From Nitrospirota bacterium (GTDB lineage Bacteria; Nitrospirota; Nitrospiria; Nitrospirales; UBA8639): a stretch of DNA of 7,907 nt. Positions 1-5,563 of this stretch are shown here, piece after piece. A program made the translations under genes and the position numbers. The number at the start of each line of letters is the position of its first letter. The first letter of the stretch is position 1. The notes beneath the pieces are model-generated. The model saw only the letters and a list, made by a program, of their open reading frames with translations. It made no database searches and was not told the origin of the DNA. The DNA is taken from contig CP070628.1 of the NCBI GenBank assembly GCA_020355985.1, positions 1,113,267-1,121,173 on the forward strand, given 5' to 3'.

Positions 1-254
1 CAAGCCATTCATTTTTGGCATTCGAATGTCAGTCAGTATCACATCTAACATCAAAGGGTTCTCTCCACTTTTCACTTCTTGGACAGCCTGTGCTCCGTCT
101 TCGGCTTCAATCACATCGTATCCGGCTTTTTCCAGAGCCAATTTCACGACTTTCCGAACATCTGGCTCATCATCTACAACCAAGACCCGGCCCTCGGATT
201 TTTTTGGCTGAACATGGCTGCAGTGGACGTTTCATTATTGATTGCTTGTGACAT
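1..254 (-). CDS. Response regulator receiver domain (partial at left edge, frame interrupted)
   Basis: This is the N-terminal part of a CheY-like receiver domain; the rest lies beyond base 1. In the receiver frame (183 down to 1) I read the acidic pocket V-V-D-D-E, then a long stretch ending in the phosphoacceptor motif L-T-D-I-R-M-P-K-M-N-G, in which the Asp after Thr is the expected phosphorylation site. The natural start is the ATG at 254-252, preceded by a very strong Shine-Dalgarno (GGAGGGGGAGT), but that frame hits TAG at 176-174. A one-base change in the A7 run at 199-205 joins the two frames and gives a normal N-terminus ending K-S-E-G-R-V-L-V-V-D-D-E. Without a shift, the receiver could only start at TTG 183-181, which removes part of the first beta strand. 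A sigma-54 promoter lies directly upstream. The output domain, if any, is not visible, so this may be a single-domain regulator or the front of a larger one. The receiver identity is secure; the state of the gene is not. Confidence 0.8.
199..205 (-). other. A7 homopolymer at the frameshift point of the response-regulator gene
   Basis: On the coding strand this is a run of seven A residues, read as C-AAA-style codons CAA AAA AAT in the frame of the strong ATG and as CCA AAA AAA TCC in the receiver frame. Passing from the first to the second needs a -1 shift (or one extra A in the DNA or mRNA). A-AAA-AAT has the shape of a bacterial -1 slippery heptamer, though the best known is A-AAA-AAG. A sequencing or assembly indel, a true mutation, polymerase slippage and ribosomal frameshifting all fit. 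Confidence 0.6.
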
Positions 255-316
255 ACTCCCCCTCCTTTTTATGAATAAAGGTGCAAAACTTTCTCCACTT
301 GTTTCCCCTCTTGTTG

Positions 317-332
317 AGCAAGGGAAGTGCCA
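317..332 (-). promoter_or_regulatory. Sigma-54 (-24/-12) promoter before the response regulator
   Basis: The minus strand reads TGGCACTTCCCTTGCT. It matches the sigma-54 consensus TGGCAC-N5-TTGCW at every defined position, with GG and GC separated by exactly 10 bases. Transcription would start near 306, leaving a leader of about 50 bases before the ATG at 254. The distance from the -12 GC to the start codon (about 64 bp) nearly equals that of the second sigma-54 promoter in the window (about 66 bp). Being in a non-coding region, correctly oriented and paired with an upstream palindrome raises confidence. Confidence 0.85.
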
Positions 333-369
333 TGTTTTGTAAGAAAGAAAAATAAATAATATTTATAAA

Positions 370-382
370 ATTCAATGTCTTA
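370..382. promoter_or_regulatory. Possible IHF site between enhancer palindrome and sigma-54 promoter
   Basis: The plus strand reads ATTCAATGTCTTA, which fits the IHF consensus WATCAANNNNTTR at all but one defined position. It lies in AT-rich DNA between the GTTAAC palindrome (436-454) and the -24/-12 element (317-332), where IHF or another bending protein commonly helps a bEBP contact RNA polymerase. The motif is short and degenerate, so the position supports the call more than the sequence does. Confidence 0.35.
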
Positions 383-421
383 TACAGTTGAGATTAAATA
401 AAAAACTCGAACTGAGGTGGT

Positions 422-464
422 AGTGTTAAGCCAGAGTTAACGAGCATCGTTAACAGATAACACT
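422..464. promoter_or_regulatory. Palindromic GTTAAC element, probable bEBP upstream activating sequence (site A)
   Basis: The core is a perfect inverted repeat, GTTAACGA (436-443) and TCGTTAAC (447-454), with a GCA centre. It is flanked by a second inverted pair, AGTGTTA (422-428) and TAACACT (458-464). The core centre is about 140 bp upstream of the predicted sigma-54 start near 306, a usual enhancer distance. The segment TTAACAGATAA (450-460) recurs in opposite orientation at 7832-7842, upstream of the other sigma-54 promoter. It also lies 53 bp or more downstream of the CoADR stop codon, but there is no adjoining U-run and the stem is AT-rich, so a terminator is less likely. Confidence 0.6.
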
Positions 465-516
465 CAAAATCCGTTTTTTAAGATTGAGGCTGTCTGAATG
501 TGACGTGAATGACGAA

Positions 517-2169
517 TTAGTGGGGAAGACTTAGAAAGCCGCCGGTGAGATTGGAGACGTTAGTGAAACCATGTTGGAGGAGAATGCGTGCCGCTAAGTA
601 GCCGCGTAAGCCTACTCGGCAATACACAACGGTTTCTTGTGAGGGATCAAATTCTTGTAGATAGTCTCTGAGCTCATCCACGGGTACCAGATGGGCCTGA
701 GGAAGATGAGCTTCTTGATATTCATCTGTGGTTCGAACATCTAATAATTGAAGAGAGGTGTTTGTCTCCAGTTTCTTTTTCAATTCTTCACCCGTGATCG
801 TCCTCACTTCTCCACGTAGGGTATTAGCAGCCACAAAGCCTGCCATGATGACCGGTCCCTTAGCAGAATTAAATTGGGGTGCATAGGCTAAATCCAATTG
901 TTCCAAATCCTGGACTTTCATGTTGGCATGTAACGCCGTTGCTAGGACGTCAATCCGTTTATCTACTCCCTGCTCGCCCACGATTTGAGCCCCCAAAAGT
1001 TTTCCCGTTTCCTGTTCCACCACCAATTTCATATGGAGGGCTTCTGCGCCCGGATAGTATCCCGCGTGATCCAGTGGATGGGTTACGGAGACGAAATATT
1101 TCAAGCCATGGGTCTTAGCCTCATGTTCGGTCAAACCTGTTTTGGCAGCGGTAATTCCCATACTTTCAACAATAGCGGTACCCAGAGCTCCATGGAACTG
1201 TAAATCCCCCCCGGCGGCATTCGCTCCAGCCACTCTCCCCTGTTTATTCGCTGGTCCAGCGAGGGGTATCCGGGCTTGTTTGCCGGTGACTAAGTGCGTG
1301 GTCTCAACTGCATCGCCAGCGGCGTAGATATGTGGATCGGAGGTTTGTTGGCATTCATTGACGGAAATTCCTCCTGAGGCACTGATTTTCAGACCTGCCT
1401 CTCGTGCAAGCTTTAGTTCCGGACGGACCCCAATAGAGAGTATCGCAAGATCCATGGGAAGTCGTGTTCCACTTTCCAGCTCAGCTTCTTGGGCCAACTC
1501 TCCAGTTTGATGAAAACTTTTTATCCCATCCCCTACGATAACTTCCACATCCTTCTCTTGTAGGTGATAAGCTACAAGTCTTGCCATATCAGGATCAAAA
1601 GGAGGAAGAATTTGTGGGGTCTTTTCTACGATGGTTACTTTCAGACCACGATTTTTCAGAGCTTCAGCTGTTTCCAGTCCGATAAACCCAGCTCCAATGA
1701 CCAGAGCCTGATGAGAGAGGTTTTGTGTGAGAAAAGTCTTGATCGCATCGGAATCGGGAACGGTTTTAACCGAAAAAATATTCTTGGCTTGAATGCCAGG
1801 AATGTTTGGTACGATGGCCCCGGCTCCTGGCGCTAGAACCAATTTGTCATATGAATGAGAAGTCACTTCTCCCGAGATCACGTTTTTGACGTGGACACAA
1901 CTTGCGGCTCGGTCAATCTGTAGAACTTCGTGTAGAACGTAAACCTGGACTCGAAAGCGTTTCCAAAACCGCTCAGGGGTTTGAAGCAAGAGTTCATCGC
2001 GATCCTGGATTGTCTCTCCGACATAATAAGGAAGTCCGCAATTGGCAAAAGAGACGTAGGGCCCTTTTTCGAAAATGGTAATTTTCGCCGATTCATTCGT
2101 TCGGCGTGCTTTTGCCGCTGCGCTGGCTCCACCCGCTACTCCTCCAACGATGACAATTTTTATGGACAT
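517..2169 (-). CDS. CoA-disulfide / persulfide reductase with C-terminal rhodanese domain (CoADR-RHD)
   Basis: This 550-residue flavoprotein should use NAD(P)H to reduce CoA disulfide, CoA persulfide or polysulfide in the cytosol, with the rhodanese domain delivering or accepting sulfane sulfur. An FAD Rossmann motif V-G-G-V-A-G-G-A begins near residue 8. The family active-site motif S-F-A-N-C-G-L-P-Y-Y places the single redox Cys at 44. An NAD(P) motif V-I-G-A-G-F-I-G-L-E spans about 157-166, and the FAD-contacting Y-A-A-G-D follows. A reductase dimerisation domain leads to the rhodanese domain (about 458-550), whose loop is Y-C-R-V-G-L-R with Cys517. Both catalytic Cys residues are present, and the length matches the Shewanella Npsr / Bacillus CoADR-RHD type. 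It starts 27 bp after the pyruvate kinase stop, so cotranscription is likely; the only SD-like AAGGA lies about 14 bases before ATG. True substrate preference (CoA versus persulfide) cannot be read from sequence. Confidence 0.92.
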   Translation of the reverse strand: MSIKIVIVGGVAGGASAAAKARRTNESAKITIFEKGPYVSFANCGLPYYVGETIQDRDELLLQTPERFWKRFRVQVYVLHEVLQIDRAASCVHVKNVISGEVTSHSYDKLVLAPGAGAIVPNIPGIQAKNIFSVKTVPDSDAIKTFLTQNLSHQALVIGAGFIGLETAEALKNRGLKVTIVEKTPQILPPFDPDMARLVAYHLQEKDVEVIVGDGIKSFHQTGELAQEAELESGTRLPMDLAILSIGVRPELKLAREAGLKISASGGISVNECQQTSDPHIYAAGDAVETTHLVTGKQARIPLAGPANKQGRVAGANAAGGDLQFHGALGTAIVESMGITAAKTGLTEHEAKTHGLKYFVSVTHPLDHAGYYPGAEALHMKLVVEQETGKLLGAQIVGEQGVDKRIDVLATALHANMKVQDLEQLDLAYAPQFNSAKGPVIMAGFVAANTLRGEVRTITGEELKKKLETNTSLQLLDVRTTDEYQEAHLPQAHLVPVDELRDYLQEFDPSQETVVYCRVGLRGYLAARILLQHGFTNVSNLTGGFLSLPH

Positions 2170-2196
2170 GCTCTTGAGGCTGTTCCTTTCATGAAT

Positions 2197-3636
2197 TCAA
2201 ATCACCAAATGGACTTTGATTAAATTTGTCCCAAGAGAATGTCCTAGTCGTTCCCCAGTGACGATAACCATGAGCTGGCCTTCATGAAGTCGTCCTAGTT
2301 TTTTCAGGTGATCCTGGGCGGCATTGATTCGTTCATCGGTGTCATCAATTTGAGAAAATACATATGAGACCACGCCCCACACTAAAGCCAATTGACGGGT
2401 GACGGATTCGGTTGGTGTGAGAGCCAAAATTGAGACAGATGGGCGATGGCGGGCCAATAACAGGGCCGTATGGCCAGATTCGGTGAAAACCATGATGGCT
2501 TGGGCGCCAACTGATTTTGAAAGTGAGACGGCAGCTTCACAGATCGCTTCAGGAGTAGAACGCACGGTCCTCTTTGGCAAATCGGTGTTTTGGCTTTGGC
2601 GAGAATTTCCCTTTTCTGTTTGTCGAATAATCCGATCCATGACCTGGACCGATTCGAGAGGAAAGTTTCCGGTCGAGGTCTCGGCTGACAACATGACGGC
2701 ATCCGTTCCGTCCAGCACGGCGTTCGCCACATCTGAAGCTTCTGCGCGAGTGGGAGAAGAATTTTGAGTCATGGATTCCAGCATTTGTGTGGCTGTGATG
2801 ACAGGCTTTCCCATACGATTGCACTGTGCGATGATCTGCTTTTGCAGAAGCGGGACTTCTTCCGGACTTAACTCCAAAGCCAGGTCTCCTCTGGCGATCA
2901 TTATCCCATCCGCAACATCAAGTATTTCATCGAGACATGTCAGGGCTTCAGGCCTTTCGATTTTGGCAATGACGGGAATAATCGAACCTCGTTCAGCAAG
3001 AGCCGTTTGGACGATTCTGATATCTTCTGGACTTCGCACAAAAGAAAGGGCTACGTAATCCACATGTTCCTTAACTGCCACCTGAAGATCTTCGGCATCT
3101 TTTTCAGTAAAACCTGGCATTTCAAGTGGAATGCCGGGAAAATTTACCCCTTTTCGTGAAGTCACCGTTCCTCCAATGAAAACGGTACAGACCAGTCGAT
3201 TATTCTCTAAGGTGTGTATTTTGAGTGAAATATTCCCGTCATCGATCAACACGATTTGTCCAGCCTTTAGGTCTTTGGGGAAAGATGGCAAGTCAATCGA
3301 AAGTTCATGGGCGATGTTGTGCGAGGGCTTGAATCCCGGTGCCGAAGAAATCCGTGGAATCAGCGACACCTTCTGATCTCGAATGAATAGTCTCCCTTCT
3401 TTAGGAAGATCTCCTACGCGGATTTTTGGGCCGGCTAGATCTACCAGGATGGCAAGTGGATTTTTTTTCTTCAGAGAGAGGTGTCGAAGGCGTTGAATCG
3501 TAGCTCTGTGCCAATCTGGAGTCCCATGAGACATATTGAACCTGGCGACATTGATGCCAGTGTCCAGGAGAGATTCTAGTTTTTCTGAGGAACATGTTGC
3601 GGGGCCGATCGTGGAGACGATTTTAACCTGGCGCAT
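2197..3636 (-). CDS. pyk: Pyruvate kinase
   Basis: A complete 479-residue pyruvate kinase, converting phosphoenolpyruvate and ADP to pyruvate and ATP at the end of glycolysis. The N-terminal A-R-F-N-M-S-H-G (31-38) holds the nucleotide- and K+-site residues. A B-domain follows, then the family signature V-I-A-K-I-E-R-P-E-A-L with catalytic Lys225 and metal ligand Glu227. Next come I-M-I-A-R-G-D-L-A-L-E-L with metal ligand Asp251, and T-A-T-Q-M-L-E-S-M. The C-terminal regulatory domain (about 360-479) is full length. The start is fixed: a TAG lies immediately upstream of the ATG in frame, and AGG six bases before it is a weak SD. It sits between a 170-bp intergenic region and the CoADR-rhodanese gene. 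Its link to the sulfur genes may be only cotranscription. Confidence 0.96.
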   Translation of the reverse strand: MRQVKIVSTIGPATCSSEKLESLLDTGINVARFNMSHGTPDWHRATIQRLRHLSLKKKNPLAILVDLAGPKIRVGDLPKEGRLFIRDQKVSLIPRISSAPGFKPSHNIAHELSIDLPSFPKDLKAGQIVLIDDGNISLKIHTLENNRLVCTVFIGGTVTSRKGVNFPGIPLEMPGFTEKDAEDLQVAVKEHVDYVALSFVRSPEDIRIVQTALAERGSIIPVIAKIERPEALTCLDEILDVADGIMIARGDLALELSPEEVPLLQKQIIAQCNRMGKPVITATQMLESMTQNSSPTRAEASDVANAVLDGTDAVMLSAETSTGNFPLESVQVMDRIIRQTEKGNSRQSQNTDLPKRTVRSTPEAICEAAVSLSKSVGAQAIMVFTESGHTALLLARHRPSVSILALTPTESVTRQLALVWGVVSYVFSQIDDTDERINAAQDHLKKLGRLHEGQLMVIVTGERLGHSLGTNLIKVHLVI

Positions 3637-3734
3637 CTAAAGCCTATGAGGAAAAGTAGAGCGGAAGGGAAACGAGTAAGAGGGCGCTAGTCAGATTGGC
3701 TGGAATATGTGATAGGGACTTTCCATGGCTACCA

Positions 3735-3774
3735 TAAAGGGCAGCGTTGTGTTTAAGAAAGATAGTAAAGGGCA
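3735..3774. repeat. Direct repeat TAAAGGGCA, two copies 31 bp apart
   Basis: TAAAGGGCA occurs at 3735-3743 and at 3766-3774 in the intergenic region before pyruvate kinase. The offset of 31 bp is close to three helical turns, so a protein binding both copies would be on one DNA face. No known regulator site is recognised, and a 9-bp repeat can arise by chance. Confidence 0.35.
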
Positions 3775-3786
3775 CTTCTTGTACCA
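3771..3786 (-). promoter_or_regulatory. Weak sigma-54-like element upstream of pyruvate kinase
   Basis: The minus strand reads TGGTACAAGAAGTGCC. It keeps the GG-N10-GC frame but departs from the consensus at three positions (T for C in the -24 box, GTGCC for TTGCW in the -12 box). No GTTAAC palindrome lies upstream. It is recorded because the pyruvate kinase region has no better promoter visible, but it is far weaker than the other two sites. Confidence 0.2.
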
Positions 3787-3789
3787 TTG

Positions 3790-3808
3790 CATGAAGACTT
3801 CATGTCTT
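3790..3808. repeat. Small inverted repeat overlapping the stop of the small secreted protein gene
   Basis: CATGAAG (3790-3796) pairs with CTTCATG (3798-3804) around one base, and AAGAC (3794-3798) can alternatively pair with GTCTT (3804-3808). The element touches the TAA stop at 3809-3807. It has no following U-tract on the minus strand, so it may be a weak 3' hairpin or an operator and is not a clear intrinsic terminator. Confidence 0.4.
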
Positions 3809-4211
3809 AGCAAGGCTGGCCGTTGAAGAGGCAGGGTTTATAACGGGAAGTATCAAAGTCCGTTTCTTCTTTGTACACCAATTCGTTTCCGTTGACCCCA
3901 TCTAATAAAGGGTCATTCCACATGGTATGGTTCCACCAATAAAAGATCGGGTGTTCGGGCAGATAGTAAACCGGATTGCCATAGTTGCTGCGAATGTGTC
4001 CCTCGACAGTGCGCCCTGTGACGTAATCCACTTCTCCGTTGCCGGATAAAGAATATAGCGACAGAAACAGACGAGATTCTTGATCGTAGATTTCATCGAT
4101 ACGTTTTCCCTCATCGGGCTCTGGGGGTAAGGATTGCAAGGCAGGGTTAGAAATTTGGACAGAACCGAACACAAGCCAGCTTGAAAATGCGAATAAGGCC
4201 AAACTTGTCAT
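3807..4211 (-). CDS. Small probably exported protein, family not recognised
   Basis: A 134-residue protein with a hydrophobic N-terminus (about residues 3-20) that may be a signal peptide, although no Lys or Arg precedes it. The mature part has a motif S-L-S-G-N-G-E-V-D-Y-V-T-G-R (about 54-67), then an aromatic-rich stretch F-Y-W-W-N-H-T-M-W (90-98). The C-terminus carries two Cys (127 and 134) that could form a disulfide. I do not recognise the family. The ATG is forced: an in-frame TGA lies two codons upstream. The gene follows the cytochrome c gene by 21 bp, and its ribosome-binding region is dominated by a run of eight G. Position next to an exported cytochrome c and the exported DUF1264 protein suggests a shared periplasmic role, which is inference only. 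Confidence 0.75.
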   Translation of the reverse strand: MTSLALFAFSSWLVFGSVQISNPALQSLPPEPDEGKRIDEIYDQESRLFLSLYSLSGNGEVDYVTGRTVEGHIRSNYGNPVYYLPEHPIFYWWNHTMWNDPLLDGVNGNELVYKEETDFDTSRYKPCLFNGQPC

Positions 4212-4219
4212 GAGTCATG

Positions 4220-4227
4220 CCCCCCCC
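4220..4227 (-). repeat. G8 homopolymer in the translation initiation region
   Basis: On the coding strand the sequence before the ATG at 4211 is AAGGGGGGGG followed by CATGACTC. The G-run supplies the only SD-like sequence for the downstream gene. Because an in-frame TGA lies between the run and the ATG, changes in run length would not extend the protein but could change the SD strength and spacing. G8 tracts are prone to slippage in replication. Confidence 0.5.
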
Positions 4228-4232
4228 TTGAG

Positions 4233-4685
4233 TTACTGGTTGCCAAATGCTCTCACGTATAGTAACACATACCAGGCCTCCTCTTCACTCAGGACGAGAG
4301 GGACAAACGAAGCCATATCTGTTCCGGGACTCCCGTTTTTCATGATCCAGAACAACTCCCCATCCGTTCTGGCAGCCTGCCAGGTTTTGTCCGTGAAATT
4401 TCGTGGTAGTTTGCCACGAAGTCCTGGAATATTTCCAAGGCCTTTTCCGTCTCGCCCATGGCAGGTGACGCAAAAAGCTTTTCCCTGAAAAATGTGTTTG
4501 CCCTTTTCAATATTTTCAGGAGTTGAAGGATAAGGATTCGCCCAGGTCCGGGCTTTTTCAATTTCATTAGCGGGGACTCGGGGCTTTAAAACGGATTGAT
4601 CTGCTGCCAAGGCGTTGGTCATATTACAGACCCACAAGAGGGCCAGTCCCCACATCATCTTCAGGGTTGTTGGGTGGTTACGCAT
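4233..4685 (-). CDS. Exported mono-haem c-type cytochrome
   Basis: A 150-residue class I cytochrome c. The N-terminal hydrophobic segment with A-L-A before A-D-Q gives a likely signal peptidase cut near residue 28. The haem motif is C-V-T-C-H (Cys72, Cys75, His76) in the context K-H-I-F-Q-G-K-A-F-C-V-T-C-H-G-R-D-G. The probable distal axial ligand is Met124 in G-T-D-M-A-S-F, and the C-terminal helix is L-S-E-E-E-A-W-Y-V-L-L-Y-V-R. It should carry electrons in the periplasm; the partner is unknown. AAGGAATAGGA just before the ATG provides the SD. The gene lies 60 bp after the DUF1264 gene, with a strong hairpin in the gap, and 21 bp before the small secreted protein. An electron-acceptor role for a sulfur or nitrogen enzyme is possible but not shown. 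Confidence 0.92.
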   Translation of the reverse strand: MRNHPTTLKMMWGLALLWVCNMTNALAADQSVLKPRVPANEIEKARTWANPYPSTPENIEKGKHIFQGKAFCVTCHGRDGKGLGNIPGLRGKLPRNFTDKTWQAARTDGELFWIMKNGSPGTDMASFVPLVLSEEEAWYVLLYVRAFGNQ

Positions 4686-4704
4686 GATTCCTATTCCTTG
4701 AGAG

Positions 4705-4733
4705 GAACGGGAGATCTGTCGGATCTCCCGTTC
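4705..4733 (-). repeat. Perfect 12-bp intercistronic hairpin between DUF1264 and cytochrome c genes
   Basis: GAACGGGAGATC (4705-4716) and GATCTCCCGTTC (4722-4733) are perfect complements around a five-base loop. The hairpin begins 13 bases after the DUF1264 stop and ends about 19 bases before the cytochrome c ATG. Neither strand has a T-run after it, so a standard intrinsic terminator is not supported. A 3' stabiliser, an RNA-processing site, an attenuator or a protein site all remain possible. Confidence 0.75.
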
Positions 4734-4745
4734 AAAGATGTTTGC

Positions 4746-5264
4746 TTATTCAGGTTGAGGAAAAGAATGGCCGAGAGATTGCGGGAAGGTTACCGTACCA
4801 TCCGGAAATTCTTGACCCTTTTGCCACAGATGATAAATGACCCCATCAGTTTTACCCGCTGCTTCAGCAATGGCTTTAACCTTTTCGGGATCATCGATGT
4901 CCAAAATTTGTACTCGTCCTGTTGCAATTTCTACCTTATGATCGTGGAAATACCGATGCCATTGAATTAAGGGCAATTTTCGTGCAAGGTCTTTGGCTAC
5001 GAAATATTCGATGGCAACCAGCGGCGCATTGGCGTCCGTGGTTTCAAACAGGAGACATTGTAAGATTTTGTCATTAATCCCTTTACAATAATGATGGAAT
5101 GGGCCCCCTGGCGTGCCGTCAGGCATCATGTGGGGAGCTTGCACATGGATATCATATCCCTGCGCCGGACCTCCCCCTTCGCTCATCGCGGGGGTGGTCA
5201 TACACCACATCGCCAGAAAACTCATAGCCCCAAAAAATAAAAGTGAACGGATTGAACGATGCAT
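4746..5264 (-). CDS. Exported DUF1264 (OBAP-like) protein
   Basis: A 172-residue protein with an N-terminal signal peptide: basic M-H-R-S-I-R, hydrophobic core to about residue 22, and a likely cut near 27-29. The body resembles DUF1264, the domain of plant oil-body-associated proteins and their bacterial relatives. F-H-H-Y-C-K (56-61) is followed by L-Q-C-L-L-F (68-73), then A-I-E-Y-F-V-A-K-D-L (84-93), W-H-R-Y-F-H-D-H-K (102-110) and Y-H-L-W-Q (144-148). The conserved His and Cys clusters could bind a metal; biochemical function is not established. The start is well supported by AAGGAGG seven bases upstream. It lies 77 bp after the zinc-ribbon gene and 60 bp before the cytochrome c gene, with a perfect hairpin in each gap. 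A role beside the cytochrome in the periplasm is inferred from position. Confidence 0.8.
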   Translation of the reverse strand: MHRSIRSLLFFGAMSFLAMWCMTTPAMSEGGGPAQGYDIHVQAPHMMPDGTPGGPFHHYCKGINDKILQCLLFETTDANAPLVAIEYFVAKDLARKLPLIQWHRYFHDHKVEIATGRVQILDIDDPEKVKAIAEAAGKTDGVIYHLWQKGQEFPDGTVTFPQSLGHSFPQPE

Positions 5265-5303
5265 CGCGACCTCCTTGTTATAAATGTGTGATGGACTGCT
5301 CAG

Positions 5304-5322
5304 AATTCCTTGGCAAGGAATT
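5304..5322 (-). repeat. Perfect intercistronic inverted repeat between zinc-ribbon and DUF1264 genes
   Basis: AATTCCTTG (5304-5312) and CAAGGAATT (5314-5322) are perfect complements around one base, giving an eight-base-pair stem with a three-base loop if folded. It lies in the 77-bp gap between the zinc-ribbon stop and the DUF1264 SD. No U-run follows on the minus strand. It may be an mRNA processing or stability element, or an operator. Confidence 0.6.
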
Positions 5323-5341
5323 GATAAAAATTATAGGCGTT

Positions 5342-5563
5342 CTATGGTGTGATAGCCAATGGGCTTCTTTTGTCTGCCCAATTCGTTGACTTTGGACGTT
5401 CCATTGTCCCTTCCTCTTTTTGCCTTGTTCGGTTTTGTAGAACCATGGAGTCGAAATTTTCGCCACAGTTGAGACAGCGCCATATGGATAAGACATATAA
5501 GGCTTCATCCTGATTATAAACTTGATCGCTCATCAACAAACCCTCGCACCGTGGACAATTCAT
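5342..5563 (-). CDS. Small zinc-ribbon protein
   Basis: A 73-residue protein with two Cys pairs, C-P-R-C (Cys3, Cys6) and C-L-N-C (Cys30, Cys33), 23 residues apart. This is the usual pattern of a small four-Cys zinc ribbon. The central part reads D-E-A-L-Y-V-L-S-I-W-R-C-L-N-C-G-E-N-F-D. The C-terminal 30 residues are polar and basic and probably flexible. Its ATG overlaps the stop of the rhodanese gene by four bases (ATGA), so the two are translationally coupled, and AAAGGAG lies seven bases upstream. Small zinc ribbons of this kind have no assigned reaction; possible roles include DNA, RNA or protein binding. Coupling to a rhodanese suggests a link with sulfur transfer, but zinc-thiolate sites also recur in unrelated operons. 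Confidence 0.8.
   Translation of the reverse strand: MNCPRCEGLLMSDQVYNQDEALYVLSIWRCLNCGENFDSMVLQNRTRQKEEGTMERPKSTNWADKRSPLAITP

Noticed and set aside
15..342. Open frames on the plus strand at the left edge
   Set aside because: They are antisense to the receiver domain, and the longest one also crosses the sigma-54 promoter; the minus strand carries the recognisable D-D and T-D-I-R-M-P motifs.
422..464. Intrinsic terminator after the CoADR-rhodanese gene
   Set aside because: The stem is AT-rich and has no following U-run; a similar palindrome sits upstream of a promoter at the other end of the window, which favours a regulatory site.
2399..2767. 122-codon open frame on the plus strand
   Set aside because: It lies wholly antisense to pyruvate kinase, whose catalytic motifs are intact, and its translation shows no family pattern; it is a shadow of the real gene.
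4705..4733. Rho-independent terminator after the DUF1264 gene
   Set aside because: The stem is strong, but neither strand has a T-run after it and the next gene follows at once with a good SD.
4596..4970. 124-codon open frame on the plus strand across the cytochrome c and DUF1264 genes
   Set aside because: It overlaps two well-supported minus-strand genes and includes the hairpin between them; its composition is not protein-like.
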